A stretch of DNA of 64,000 nt from JBOGUF01 sp050696075 (GTDB taxonomy: Bacteria; Chloroflexota; Chloroflexia; Thermomicrobiales; UBA6265), in NCBI GenBank assembly GCA_050696075.1, contig JBOGUF010000149.1:1-64000 (forward strand). Reading direction: 5' to 3'. The position numbers and the translations under genes were made by a program. Each line of letters begins with the position of its first letter. The first letter of the stretch is position 1. The notes beneath the pieces are model-generated. The model searched no databases and had not been told where the DNA came from. It worked only from the letters and a program-made list of their open reading frames with translations. Shown here piece after piece: positions 8,337 through 18,117 of this stretch.

Positions 8337-10994
8337 TCAGGCGGCGGCGCGGCGGTGGGCGAAGTCTTGGAGGCGCGGTAGGAAGCGGAGGCGGATCGCA
8401 ATCTCGGCGAGGAGGAGGAGAAGTGCGGCGCTGAGGGGCACGAACCAGACGGGGTCGTAGTCGCGCAGAGCCGAGCCGCGCAGGCCGACGCCGTCGAAAG
8501 CGGCGCCCGGTTCGTCGAGCGAGAGGACGCGGCCGCCGGTGCGGTCGGCGAGGGCTTCGAGCAGCGGCATGGCGTCGGCGGACGGTTGCAGTTCAGGGGA
8601 GGGGGGAACGGCAAAGCCGGCGAGCTCCGCCACTGGTACCGCGCCGCGCATCTGGCTCAGCTCGATCTGGTAGGAACCAGGTCCGGGCGGGGTATAGCGC
8701 AACTCGTATTCGCCGGGGCCGACTTGCACGAGCCCCAGGTTCTCCTGGCGCGTGCCGTCCGGGGCGACGATGGCGGCGGTGGTGGCAGCGTGGTCGACAT
8801 AATCACCGGCCTCGCCGGTCGCGGTCACGGTGATCACGATCTCGGGTCCGTCGCGCGTCGTTGTTACCTGGAGTGGGCGGTTCTCGGGATCGGGGAGGGT
8901 CCAGCGAACCATGCTGCTCCAAAAGGCGGCGAAGTTCTCCCACGTTGGCCACGTCTGTGCGAAGTCGGAGCCATCGTCGGCGGTCCAGGCGACCACTCGG
9001 CCGAGGCCGTACTGCCATTTGGCGAGGACGGGATCGTCGCGTGTACTGGTAAGGACGATCTGGGCGTCTGGTTTGGCCTCAGCGTAGTCGTAGCCGTCGA
9101 GCGAGGGTAGTTGCCGAGGATCGAAGCCGATCATGATCGGGCTGGGGTCTTGTTGGATCGGCTGGAAGCTGCCGACAATGACCGATTGGCTGCCGGCGCT
9201 CTGCGCTTCGTACATCGTCAGACGGGGGATGTCTTCGGCTTTCTCCGTGAAGTGATATCGGCCGCCCCCTTGCTCAGCCAGGAACTGGAGAAGGTCGGTG
9301 TCGGAGTCGTCGCCGATCGCAATCGTCGAGAGGGTGGTGCGGTCGCCGATCGAGTCGGCGATCAGGCTCTGGTAGCTTTCGCGGGTGCCGGTCCGCGACT
9401 TGCCATCAGAGAGCAGCACGATGTGGCGCACGTCCGCTTCGACCCGCCGGATGGCGTCGTAGCCGACCGAGAGGGCGGGGAAAATCTCGGTGCCGCCGTC
9501 AGAGGTGACGCCCTCGATGGCGGCGTTGATCTGGTCGCGCGACGCTTGGCCTTCGACCGTCGTCATCTGCACGACCCAGTGTTGTTGGTCGTTGAAGGCG
9601 AGGATGCCGATCTGGTCGCCCTCCGCCACGGAGGAGACCGCTAAGCGGGCCGCTTCCTTGGCCATCTCGATCTTGCTGGTGCCGCCGAGCGGGTCGTAGC
9701 TCATCGAGCCGGACTTGTCGAAGATAATGAGCAAGGCGATGCGCTGCCGCTCCCGGCCGTCGGTGACTTTGACCGTGACCGGCAGCGTCTCTTCGAGGAC
9801 GGAGCCGGCGTAGCCGCCCGGCCCATAGCTCTGCCGCCCGCCGACGACGACCAGACCGCGGCCATAGGTGCGGGTCACTTCCTGCAAGCCGACCTGCTGA
9901 TCGTGCGTCAGCGCGCCCTCCGGCACGTTGTTGAGGATGATCGCGTCGTAGACCGCCAGCTCGGAGAGGCGAAAGGGGAGGTCTTGCGGCTCGATCCAGG
10001 TCACCTCCGCGCCCTGATCGGGCGCGTCCGCGCGCTCGAGCGCGCCCCTGAGGAGCTCGACGTCGGTGCCGGCCGGCGCCACCAGGAGCAGTTGCGGCTG
10101 GTCGCGCACGACGAGCGCGAGCGGGGCGACGTTGTTCTCCGGGAACCGGTCGTTGTCGCCGCTGACACGGGCTTCGAGCGCGTGGAAGCCGGGGCTGAGA
10201 TGGTCAACCTGGAAGGTGTACGAGCTGAGTCCGGCCTGGAAGGAGGCCGCCTGCTCGCCCTCTTTCTCGCCGTCGACCCAGAGTTCGACCACACCCGACC
10301 CGGTGGCGCTGCTGGCGATGCTGACGACGACGGCGATCGATTGGCCAACCCAGACCGCGTTGGGGGCGGTGACGCCCGCGACGCGCAGGTCGCTCTCGCC
10401 GACACCTTCGACCGGGACGACGTCGATCGGCGTGCCGTCGGAGGCCGCCTGGCCGGCCTGATTGAGCGCCGAGCCGATGTTTTCGGCGCCATCGGAGACG
10501 ACGACGATGCGACGCGAGCCGCCGAGCGGGAGGGCGCGTCCGAGCGCCACGGCCGATTCGAGGTCGGTGTAGTCGGGATCGAGGGCGGCGGGCGAGTCGC
10601 TCCAGGCGCTGCCCAGGTCGTCCGCCGGTGCGGCCGGCTCCGAGAGGATGGGTTCCGAACCGAAATTGATGACGGCGGCGCGGTCGCTTGTGCCGGCGTC
10701 CTCCAACGCCTCCTCGATCCAAGTGTTGATCTGTGAACTTGTCTGGTCGGTGATGCTGCCGGAGCGATCGACGACAAAGACGGTGCTGACCGCCCCGGCG
10801 CCAGTCGTCGTCAACGGCTCGGCGAGGGTGACGACGAGAAGGGCAACAATGACGACACGAAGCATGATGACGAGCCGTGACAGATCATCCTTGCGCGCGC
10901 TGAAGAGCATCGCGGCGAGCGCGAAGAGAGGCGCTGCCAGCAAGAGCCAGAGGGCGTCCGGCCGGGCGAAGGTGAGGCCGAAGAGATCATCCAT
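8337..10994 (-). CDS. VWA-domain membrane protein with glutamine-amidotransferase-like region
   Basis: 885 residues. Two hydrophobic segments at the N-terminus (about 13-30 and 42-62) and one near the C-terminus (about 850-870) anchor it. A first VWA-like MIDAS sequence is VFVVDRSGSITD (about residue 75); a second complete one is IIFDKSGSMSYD (about 425). A region near 345-400 reads GRGLVVVGGRQSYGPGGY, as in class-I glutamine-amidotransferase-like domains commonly joined to such VWA proteins. It is the last gene of the minus-strand operon and overlaps the BatA-like gene by 8 bases. Such proteins sit beside DUF58/BatA genes and are thought to act in envelope stress or assembly; the exact role is unknown. 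Confidence 0.85.
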   Translation of the reverse strand: MDDLFGLTFARPDALWLLLAAPLFALAAMLFSARKDDLSRLVIMLRVVIVALLVVTLAEPLTTTGAGAVSTVFVVDRSGSITDQTSSQINTWIEEALEDAGTSDRAAVINFGSEPILSEPAAPADDLGSAWSDSPAALDPDYTDLESAVALGRALPLGGSRRIVVVSDGAENIGSALNQAGQAASDGTPIDVVPVEGVGESDLRVAGVTAPNAVWVGQSIAVVVSIASSATGSGVVELWVDGEKEGEQAASFQAGLSSYTFQVDHLSPGFHALEARVSGDNDRFPENNVAPLALVVRDQPQLLLVAPAGTDVELLRGALERADAPDQGAEVTWIEPQDLPFRLSELAVYDAIILNNVPEGALTHDQQVGLQEVTRTYGRGLVVVGGRQSYGPGGYAGSVLEETLPVTVKVTDGRERQRIALLIIFDKSGSMSYDPLGGTSKIEMAKEAARLAVSSVAEGDQIGILAFNDQQHWVVQMTTVEGQASRDQINAAIEGVTSDGGTEIFPALSVGYDAIRRVEADVRHIVLLSDGKSRTGTRESYQSLIADSIGDRTTLSTIAIGDDSDTDLLQFLAEQGGGRYHFTEKAEDIPRLTMYEAQSAGSQSVIVGSFQPIQQDPSPIMIGFDPRQLPSLDGYDYAEAKPDAQIVLTSTRDDPVLAKWQYGLGRVVAWTADDGSDFAQTWPTWENFAAFWSSMVRWTLPDPENRPLQVTTTRDGPEIVITVTATGEAGDYVDHAATTAAIVAPDGTRQENLGLVQVGPGEYELRYTPPGPGSYQIELSQMRGAVPVAELAGFAVPPSPELQPSADAMPLLEALADRTGGRVLSLDEPGAAFDGVGLRGSALRDYDPVWFVPLSAALLLLLAEIAIRLRFLPRLQDFAHRRAAA

Positions 10995-13011
10995 GGGCCG
11001 TTCGTCCCGTCAGCGGTGCGCGGACGCGGCGGCGACGCCGCCACGGCACGACCGTGACCAACCACTCGAGCGCCAACAGGGCCAGGGCCGCCGCGACAAG
11101 CGCCGGCCACAGATCGGAGAGTGTGCTCCCGAAACCCGCTTCGTCGCCGGCTTGCGCGGTGCCCAAGATCGCCGGCAGGTCGGGGTTGGCGCGCAGATCC
11201 GACTCCCAGTCGCTGCCGGCATTGACGATGAAGCGGCCACTGCCGATCTCCTGCTCGTCGGCGCCGAGCTCAACGACCCCAAACTCGCCGGGCTGACCGG
11301 TGTCGGCGAAGGCAACGTCGCGCAGTGGCTCCCGCGTTGACTCAGTCTCGTTTGCCGCTGCCTCGGCCCCGGCCACCGGCTCGCCGCCGCCGATGCGGAG
11401 ATCGATCGGCTCGCCCGCGGGCGGGACGAAGCGGACGACGGACGCGGCCGAGCTCGGGCGGTAGAGTAGCGGCTCACCGAGCGGGACGGAGGAGGGGAGG
11501 GGACTCGGCGCCAGATCGTTGGCGATGTTGGCCATCAGGATCGGGAAGGCGTGACGCCGCGGCATGTTCGATTTGCCGACGTCGAACGCCAGCACGACCA
11601 TCGGCTCGTTCGTGCCGGGCGTCGTGCCGCGGTAGATGAGCGGTCCCTCGGCGTCGGCCACAACCACGACATCGGCCGCGTCCAGCACGTGATCGGGTGT
11701 CTCGCCGAATTGGACGCCGGAGAGTTCGACGCCGAAGAGCAGCGGGTCCTCGGCGCGGATCGTCTCGGCGGCGGGGTCGTGCAGGACGCCCTCGACTTCG
11801 AAGAAGCCGCCCTGCTGGGGATGGACAAAGAGGACCGGCGTGCTGGGCAGGCCGCTGGCCGAGGGAGTCCAACTCTCGTAGACGACGAGGTCGTAGGCGC
11901 TGCCGGCGTTTTCGGCCGCCGGGCTGTCGGTCCCTTCGACAGTCACCTGAGCGCCGGGGAGGACCGAGAGGACGCGCTGCATCGTCAGCGGCGCATCGGA
12001 TACCAGGAGGATGCGGAGGGCGAGGTCGTCGTCCTTTGCCAAGACGGCGGCAGCCCGGTTGTCGGCCGGTAGGGCGTCGTCATGGTCGACCGTGATGGTG
12101 ACCTCGGTGGTGCCGGCGGGGATGCTTGTCACCAACTCGATGCTCGCGCCCGGCTCGATCGTCTCTTGCCCCGACTCCACCGAGACGACGTCGGCCAAGA
12201 CCTCGTAGGGAACCGTCATCGGTTGATCGGAGAAGTTCGTGACTTGGGCATACAACTCGCGCTCGGCCGGGTTGGCGGCCGAGGCGCGGGTGGAGAGATC
12301 GGTGATGGCGACGTTCGGCGACGCGGGATTGCCGACGGTGACGAGCTCGATCGGCGCGCCGACCGCGACGACGATGCCGGGGTCGGCGGTGAGCTTGCCG
12401 TCGGAGATGAGGACGATCTGGTCATCCAAATCGGGCAGGATCAGATCCTTGGCCAGGCCGAGGGCGGCGTTGAGGTCGGCGCGACCGCCCGGCGCCGGGA
12501 AGCGGCCGAGTTGGTCGCGTAGCGCCTTGAGGCCGGCGGCGTCGGTCGCCTCGCGCGTCGTCAGATGGGTGCCGAGGATGAGGAGTGTTGCCACGTCGCC
12601 CTCGCGCAGGTCGTTGAGACGCGAGACAGCCTCGTCGCGGGCGGCCTCGTAGCGGGTGCGGGCGCCGTCGGCGTCGCGGGCGGTCATGCTCGTCGAGCCG
12701 TCGAGGAGGAGGATCAGGTGGCGCGGCTCGGTGCGCTGGCCGATCCCGGCCAAGACGGACGAGGTGACGGGGCGGGCGAGGGCGAACCCGATCGCGGCGA
12801 CGATGAGCAGGTGGAGCAGGAGTAGGAGGCTCAGCGGCGGCCGGCGGAAGCGGGCCTCCTCTTGTTGCTCACGAATGGCGACCAGCCAGAAGCGAAGCGT
12901 CGGCACGGGAAAGCGGTGCGGCGTGGTGTGCCGCATGTGAAACAGGATCACGAGCGGCAAGCCGACGAGCGCGGCCAAGCCCAGAGGGGCGAGCAGATCG
13001 ATGCCGCTCAT
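10987..13011 (-). CDS. BatA-like VWA membrane protein
   Basis: 674 residues. The N-terminal BatA-type domain has two membrane segments (about 5-24 and 62-82) around the marker HRFPVPTLRFW. A VWA domain follows with MIDAS residues in LILLLDGSTSMTARD (about residue 100). A long beta-rich middle leads to a C-terminal hydrophobic anchor (about 637-655) and a basic tail. The start overlaps the DUF58 stop (ATGA, 13008-13011) and the stop overlaps the next VWA gene by 8 bases, so three genes are tightly coupled. Related to aerotolerance BatA proteins; partners are probably the DUF58 and VWA products. Confidence 0.85.
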   Translation of the reverse strand: MSGIDLLAPLGLAALVGLPLVILFHMRHTTPHRFPVPTLRFWLVAIREQQEEARFRRPPLSLLLLLHLLIVAAIGFALARPVTSSVLAGIGQRTEPRHLILLLDGSTSMTARDADGARTRYEAARDEAVSRLNDLREGDVATLLILGTHLTTREATDAAGLKALRDQLGRFPAPGGRADLNAALGLAKDLILPDLDDQIVLISDGKLTADPGIVVAVGAPIELVTVGNPASPNVAITDLSTRASAANPAERELYAQVTNFSDQPMTVPYEVLADVVSVESGQETIEPGASIELVTSIPAGTTEVTITVDHDDALPADNRAAAVLAKDDDLALRILLVSDAPLTMQRVLSVLPGAQVTVEGTDSPAAENAGSAYDLVVYESWTPSASGLPSTPVLFVHPQQGGFFEVEGVLHDPAAETIRAEDPLLFGVELSGVQFGETPDHVLDAADVVVVADAEGPLIYRGTTPGTNEPMVVLAFDVGKSNMPRRHAFPILMANIANDLAPSPLPSSVPLGEPLLYRPSSAASVVRFVPPAGEPIDLRIGGGEPVAGAEAAANETESTREPLRDVAFADTGQPGEFGVVELGADEQEIGSGRFIVNAGSDWESDLRANPDLPAILGTAQAGDEAGFGSTLSDLWPALVAAALALLALEWLVTVVPWRRRRRVRAPLTGRTAHG

Positions 13012-14015
13012 TCGATCAGCCCCTTCCCGTGCAGCAACCGGAGGACGATCGATTCGATCGGCCAGTTGGTCTGGAGGCGGAGGTAATCGACGTGCTCCGC
13101 GTTGCAGGCATGCTCGATCTCCGTCAGCCAGGCGCCAACCGCCTCCTCATATCGCTCCAGTACCCGCGTTGTTGGGGTCAGGCGCAGCCGGTCGCCAAGC
13201 TCGACCTCGATCAGCTCGGTTTGTTGCGGCCGGCCACCGAGACTGCTGGCGACGACGGACGCGGGAGACAATTCGGCCTCGTCGACGACGTGGAGCACGA
13301 CCGTCTGCCAGCCGCGGCCGCGCAAGAGCAGCAAACTGTCCTCGATCTGTCCGGGATCGCCGGAGAGGAGGTCGGAGATCAGCAGCAGGATGCCGGGCCG
13401 GCGGCGGGCGCGCACGTACCGCTCGAGTGCCGCTGGCAGGTCGGTTTCGCCGAGCGGTTCGAGGCGGGTGAGATAGGTCAGCATCGGGACAACGTGCGCT
13501 CGTCCATGAGATGGCCCGAAGGGTTGGCCAAGCTCGCGGCCGAAGGGGGTGATCACGACGCGGTCGAAATGCCACAGCGAGACATAACAGAGCGCGCCGG
13601 CGAGTTTCTGGGCATACCGGAGCTTCGTGGGGGTTTCCTCTTCGCCGCGCCAGTCCATCGAGTTGCTCGCGTCGAGCAGGACGTGGACGGTGAGCTCGGT
13701 GGTGATCTCGCTGAGGCGGATGAAGACCTCGTCGAGGCGGGCGTAGAGGTTCCAGTCGATGCGGCGGTAGTCGTCGCCCTGACTGTAGCTCTTGAAGTCG
13801 GAGAACTCGGGTGCGGAGCCGCGCCGCTTCGAGCGATGCTCACCGGTCAGGCCCTCGGCGATCGTGCGGCTGGAGACGACCGTCATCCGGCGCAGCCGCG
13901 CCAAGAGTTCTTCGGTGAAGAGCGGGGCTTCCCCGTGAGTGGACAGATTGCGCGTGCCACGGCCGTTGGCGGCCGACGGGCGGAGGCGGCCGAGGGTGGG
14001 GAGGGTCAGGCGCAT
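13008..14015 (-). CDS. DUF58 domain protein
   Basis: 335 residues with the DUF58 signature GSAPEFSDFKSYSQGDDYR and RRIDWNLYARLDEVFIR (about residues 65-100), followed by a VWA-like portion with VHVLLDASNSMDW (about 110). DUF58 proteins normally partner a MoxR AAA+ ATPase and VWA proteins; no MoxR gene is seen in this window. ATG 14015 is preceded by GGAGGG at good spacing. The same frame stays open upstream to 15464, but that part is the antisense-type shadow of the neighbouring DUF4175-like gene and should not be added. Overlaps the BatA-like gene by 4 bases. Confidence 0.9.
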   Translation of the reverse strand: MRLTLPTLGRLRPSAANGRGTRNLSTHGEAPLFTEELLARLRRMTVVSSRTIAEGLTGEHRSKRRGSAPEFSDFKSYSQGDDYRRIDWNLYARLDEVFIRLSEITTELTVHVLLDASNSMDWRGEEETPTKLRYAQKLAGALCYVSLWHFDRVVITPFGRELGQPFGPSHGRAHVVPMLTYLTRLEPLGETDLPAALERYVRARRRPGILLLISDLLSGDPGQIEDSLLLLRGRGWQTVVLHVVDEAELSPASVVASSLGGRPQQTELIEVELGDRLRLTPTTRVLERYEEAVGAWLTEIEHACNAEHVDYLRLQTNWPIESIVLRLLHGKGLIE

Positions 14016-14070
14016 GGGGACCCTCCAGGCGGCGCCCCGACACGACGATTGACACGGCAAGCCATCTCCA

Positions 14071-16074
14071 TCACGAGTCACCGTCCGGGTCGGAGAAGTA
14101 GTCCTCAACGATGCCGCGGTAGGCGGGTGGGACACGGTTGCTGTCGGGGCCGGCCTCGTCGACCTCGCCCTGGACGGTGGCGCCGCTGCCCGCGGTGACG
14201 CCGGCGCCGGAGCCGAGGCTGGAGGTGCCGCTATTGCCACTGGTGCGGACGCTGCCCCCATCCGGACCCTCGTTGAGCTGGAGGGAGGAACTGGCGTCGG
14301 CGGTCGAATCCTGGCCTTCGCCTTCGCCGGGCTGCCGCGCGGAGACGTTCTCCTCCGACGGCGCGCCTTCGCCCCCCTCTCCGGTTTCCTGACGGCTCGT
14401 GCCGCTCGGGTCGTCGGAGGGCTGGCCACTGCCGGAGCCGGCGCCGGCGCCCTGTTGCGACTGCGCCTCCTCGGCGCCGGTGGCGCTGCTTTGGTCGCCG
14501 GCGGGCGGGCCCCCTGGACCCTCTTGACCACCCGGCTGGCCGACTTGGTCGTCCGGATTCCCGGCCTGTGCGCCCTGGCCGCCCTCGGCTTGCTCGCCCG
14601 GTATCTGGCCATCGCCCGGTTCCTGAGCAGAGGCGCCCGGCTCTCCCGAACCTTGTTGCTGCCCATCACCGGATTGGGCCTCGGCGCCAGAACCGGTGTC
14701 ACCTGATTGTGCCTGTTGAGCGGTCTGATCGGCGGCCTGGCCCTCTTGTCCGGGCTGGCCGTCTTGTTGGGCGCCCGGGTCCTGCTGAGCGGCATCGCTG
14801 CCGCCGGAGGGTGGGCTGTCGCCGTGCGTGGCTTGGGCCTGTTCCATCCGCTCGTTGAGCTCCTGCTGGGGGACCACCTGCTCGCCGGTGCGTTCGACCT
14901 CGTCGCCGAGCTGCCGCACGCCCTCCTGCGCCGGCGTGTCGCCCTGGCGCAGGCCATCGGCGGCCTGGTTGGTGGCGTCGGTGAGGTCCTGGCTGCCCGG
15001 CGACATTTGCGACGCCGCCGCTTCCAGGTCCTGCGCCATGCCTTCGCGGGCCGACGGGGAGAGGTCGCCGGTGCGCTCGGAGAGGTCGCGCAGCTCGTTG
15101 GCGGCCGATTCATAGTCGCCCTGCTCGATCGCTTCGGCGGCGGCGCGAGTGACCGAGTGGTCGTTGAGCGCCTCGCCGAGGTGGTCGAGGTCCTGCCGTG
15201 CTTCGTTGGAGCGTTCGGCGGTTTGCTCGACCTCAGCCACGGTCGGCACGTTTGCCGGATCGACCTCGGCGGCGGCCTGGGCCGCGGCCTCGGCTTGCTG
15301 CTCGAAGCGCTCGACGGCGGGGACGAAGCGGGGCACCCCGGCGTTGGAGACATCCGGTACGACGCCGCCGACGCCGCGCAGGAAGTAGAGCGAGGCCAGG
15401 AGCAGCCCGACCGCGACGGCGAGGACAAGTTCCCGGACAGGCAGCCGGATGCGGAAGGCGGCATGGCGTCGCACCTCGGTGACGACGTTCGCCGCGTCGG
15501 CCATCTGAAGGTAGACGACCGAGGCGCGCTCGCCGTCGCGCGGTACGGCGCGGCCGAGATTCTCGACCGCGGTCGAGACGCGCTCGTGGAGGGCGAAGGA
15601 GCGGTCGAGCATCCGCGCCACCTGGTGGCGGGTGGGGCGGGAGAGGAAGGCCAGGATGACGCCGGGAATGGCGAGCGCGACGACGAGCACGATCAGCGCG
15701 TCGACGTCGAGCGCGGGGCCGCCGGCGAGCTCGACGAGGAGCCAAACGCACCCGGCGAGCAACCCGAGCCAGGAGGCGCGGGCGATGAATGTGAAGGCGC
15801 GTTGGAGCCAGATGCGGCGCGCGATCTGCCTTGTCATCCGGGCGACCTGCTCGCCCGCGAGTCCGGCGGCCTGCACCGGCGCATCCCGCGCTGGCAGTTG
15901 CGGCGGCGGCATGTCGGAACCGAGCCAGTAGGGCAGCCAAACGATCCGCCAGAGCAAGCGCCACCGCTCGTGACGGGTCAGCGGCGGCCGGGCGGCCGCT
16001 TCCCGCCATGCCGCGACGCGCGGCCGGACATCAAAGGGGGTCTGGGTTCGTGGGAGCGAGAGACGGGTAGCCAT
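14071..16074 (-). CDS. DUF4175-like membrane protein with long Q/G/E-rich tail
   Basis: 667 residues. Residues 1-90 are polar. Membrane segments lie at about 97-117, 122-142 and 213-232. Residues 245-390 are alpha-helical and rich in Glu/Ala/Gln. From about 390 to 640 the protein is low-complexity Gly/Gln/Ser/Glu (PGQEGQAADQTAQQAQSG and similar), probably disordered. A short conserved-looking end (PPAYRGIVEDYFSDPD) closes it. Position directly upstream of DUF58/BatA/VWA genes is typical for DUF4175-type proteins. Function is unknown; it may organise the complex at the membrane. Confidence 0.7.
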   Translation of the reverse strand: MATRLSLPRTQTPFDVRPRVAAWREAAARPPLTRHERWRLLWRIVWLPYWLGSDMPPPQLPARDAPVQAAGLAGEQVARMTRQIARRIWLQRAFTFIARASWLGLLAGCVWLLVELAGGPALDVDALIVLVVALAIPGVILAFLSRPTRHQVARMLDRSFALHERVSTAVENLGRAVPRDGERASVVYLQMADAANVVTEVRRHAAFRIRLPVRELVLAVAVGLLLASLYFLRGVGGVVPDVSNAGVPRFVPAVERFEQQAEAAAQAAAEVDPANVPTVAEVEQTAERSNEARQDLDHLGEALNDHSVTRAAAEAIEQGDYESAANELRDLSERTGDLSPSAREGMAQDLEAAASQMSPGSQDLTDATNQAADGLRQGDTPAQEGVRQLGDEVERTGEQVVPQQELNERMEQAQATHGDSPPSGGSDAAQQDPGAQQDGQPGQEGQAADQTAQQAQSGDTGSGAEAQSGDGQQQGSGEPGASAQEPGDGQIPGEQAEGGQGAQAGNPDDQVGQPGGQEGPGGPPAGDQSSATGAEEAQSQQGAGAGSGSGQPSDDPSGTSRQETGEGGEGAPSEENVSARQPGEGEGQDSTADASSSLQLNEGPDGGSVRTSGNSGTSSLGSGAGVTAGSGATVQGEVDEAGPDSNRVPPAYRGIVEDYFSDPDGDS

Positions 16075-16084
16075 ATCGCGAAAG

Positions 16085-16222
16085 CCTCTAGCTGCTAGCT
16101 GCTAGCAACGAGTCGATCATCGAGACACAGATGCTGACCGCTTTGCCTACCCTTACGCTTGAAGTGCTCATGTGGTTCCCCGGTTCCGTGTGGCTAGCAG
16201 CTCGTGGCTAGCAGCTAGCGGC
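16085..16222. repeat. Inverted pair of short-unit tandem repeats
   Basis: Two clusters based on the unit GCTAGC(A/T)GCTAG face each other: CTAGCTGCTAGCTGCTAG near 16088-16105 and GGCTAGCAGCTCGTGGCTAG near 16192-16211 continuing to 16222. They enclose about 85 bases without a gene, between the degenerate peptidase gene and the DUF4175-like gene. They could fold as a long hairpin in the operon transcript. This belongs to a structural class seen at several other sites in the window. Confidence 0.6.
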
Positions 16223-17742
16223 TAATCCCAGGCCAGTTCCGAGCGGCCGCGGGCCCAGAGCCAGAGGCCGAGCCAGGCGATTGTGAGGGCGGCGAGGGCG
16301 CCCAGCATCATGACGATGCGCCGCTGCCGGCTGTCGAGGTCGGCGAGCAGCGAGCGGGCCTGCGCGGTCATCTCCTCATCGCCGAGGCTGGCGTAGGTCG
16401 TGCCGGCTTGCAGGGCAGCGGCGCGGGCCTCCGGGTAGTCGCCCCAGCGGTGAGAGCGGGCGATCGCCTCGTCAAGCCGCGCGCCAGCGGCGACGCCGTC
16501 CGCGGCGAGGGTTTCGTAGGTGGTAATCAACTCGGTGGGGCGTTGGTCGACCGGCAGCTTCTCGTACTGGGAGACGGCCTGGATGAGGAGTGACGCGGCG
16601 CGATCGTAGGTATGGTGATCGAGCGCCTGTTGCACCTGGGTCATGAGTTGCTCGGCCTGGAGGCCGGTGTCGCATTGGGTCAGGAGGTCTTCGACTTCGG
16701 TCAGGCGTTCAGCGTCGCCGAGTTCGGAGAAGAGCTGCTGCGAGCCTTCAAGCGCCTGCTTGGCGGCGGCGTAGTTGCCCCGCGTCAGCAGGTTGCGCGC
16801 CGGTTCGAGGTCGAATCCGGCGACCAAATTGTCTTTCCACTCGCCGGCGACCCAGCGGGGAATGCTCTCCCGCCACTGCTTCTCAATATCCTCTGCTTCG
16901 CGGCCGTAGGTCTGCTCCAGCGCCTCGCGCCAGTCGGGTGCGGTGCGCAGGGTCGTCAGGAAGGTCTGGAGTTGCGGCAGGCGATACCGCGAGATCAGGA
17001 ACGCGACGACCGCGTAGGACTGACCGGCGATCAGGTTGTCGTCGTCGATGACCGGTGTCGGCCGGTTGAGATCGGACCAGGAGAGGAGGGGGCCGCTTTG
17101 GTTGGCTCCTTGGACGTCGGCGGCGTAGCGTGCGAGGCGCGCATTGACCGGCCGCTCCATATAGAGCGCGATCCCCTCGTCGAAGCCGCGGGGAATGGCG
17201 AAGTTGGAGGCGATGCCGGTCAGGATGTGGGAGACGGCGTGGCGCAGGGCGTTCTCCGCCTCGAGCGGCGTGCGGGCGCCGAAGCGGGAGTAGGCGATCG
17301 AGATCTCGTTCGCCGGCGGGTCGGCGACGGCCTCGACCCCTGGCATCTCGAACCGACCGGTCGCGGCGACGGCGGCGTCGAAGGCGGCCGTGTCGGCGTA
17401 GACGTAGACGGCGATCTTGTCGGCCGGCTGGACGGCAAAGACGACGCTCAACTCGGAGAGGGCGCGCTCGGCCGGATCCTGGTAGGTCCCGACGAAGGCG
17501 TCAGCGGTGAGGTGCTCGTTGGGTTGGACGTAAAAACGGAAGTGCTCGGTTTCGACCAGTGGCCAGTCGGACGGTTGGCCAGCCTCACCGGCTGGACCTG
17601 CCTGGTCAACCTGGCCAGCCAGCGGCGCGGCGGCGGCCGGCATAGTCGGCGCGAAGGTGAGCAGGACCAAGCCGAGCGTGGTGAGGAGCAGGGCACGCCG
17701 AAGGATGGGGGGGGAGGGGGAGCGGTAAGAAGCGTAACCCAT
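16222..17742 (-). CDS. Secreted peptidase-MA-like (gluzincin) protein, probably inactive
   Basis: 506 residues. A signal sequence (about 15-40, LLLTTLGLVLLTFAPTMPAA) is followed by a domain like peptidase MA-family metallohydrolases: the helix ALRHAVSHILTGIASN (about 167) and GFDEGIALYMERP (about 190). In active members the first motif is HExxH; here it reads HAVSH, so the catalytic glutamate is alanine while the downstream glutamate helix is kept. Residues 310-460 are helical and TPR-like; a C-terminal membrane segment lies at about 480-500. It probably heads the minus-strand operon with the DUF4175-like and VWA genes. It may be a binding pseudo-enzyme. Confidence 0.7.
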   Translation of the reverse strand: MGYASYRSPSPPILRRALLLTTLGLVLLTFAPTMPAAAAPLAGQVDQAGPAGEAGQPSDWPLVETEHFRFYVQPNEHLTADAFVGTYQDPAERALSELSVVFAVQPADKIAVYVYADTAAFDAAVAATGRFEMPGVEAVADPPANEISIAYSRFGARTPLEAENALRHAVSHILTGIASNFAIPRGFDEGIALYMERPVNARLARYAADVQGANQSGPLLSWSDLNRPTPVIDDDNLIAGQSYAVVAFLISRYRLPQLQTFLTTLRTAPDWREALEQTYGREAEDIEKQWRESIPRWVAGEWKDNLVAGFDLEPARNLLTRGNYAAAKQALEGSQQLFSELGDAERLTEVEDLLTQCDTGLQAEQLMTQVQQALDHHTYDRAASLLIQAVSQYEKLPVDQRPTELITTYETLAADGVAAGARLDEAIARSHRWGDYPEARAAALQAGTTYASLGDEEMTAQARSLLADLDSRQRRIVMMLGALAALTIAWLGLWLWARGRSELAWD

Positions 17743-18019
17743 CGGCGCAAGCCCTTCCGACGTCAGGCGTCAATGGAAGCGACCCGGGCTGGCCGGTCGA
17801 CACGGAAACGGACACACCAGATATGCGAAGGAGTGCGTGAGACCGGCAGCCCCTCCGCCACCGCTGCAAGCGCATTTCCTTTGCCTACATGTTTCATTGT
17901 ACGCCATCCGCACGAATAGCCGTCGGCCAACCGAACCCAATCCGGTCTCCACTGGTTCGATCATCGCGCACCGCTGGGGGTTTGCACATCGGCAGGAATA
18001 CGTAAAGTAGCCGGCGCGA

Positions 18020-18073
18020 CTGTGCGTAGGCGGCAAGGCGGCAAGGCGTCAAGGCGGCAAGGCGTTAGGGATG
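18020..18073. repeat. GGCAAGGCG-type tandem repeat
   Basis: Within the 375-base spacer 17743-18117 there are about four to five imperfect 9-base units (GGCGGCAAG, with GGCGTCAAG and GGCGTTAGG variants). The rest of the spacer holds the upstream region of the secreted peptidase-like gene and no convincing gene. The unit resembles the GGCGTTA repeats seen at 23.8 and 24.9 kb. Confidence 0.6.
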
Positions 18074-18117
18074 GCGAGCGGGCGAGTCGCCGCCTCGCCC
18101 AGTACCGAATCATCGCG

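Noticed and set aside
14016..15464. Upstream extension of the DUF58 frame to 818 codons
   Set aside because: The extension lies on the same strand as the DUF4175-like gene in another frame and has Pro/Arg/Ser-rich nonsense composition; a good ribosome site exists at 14015.
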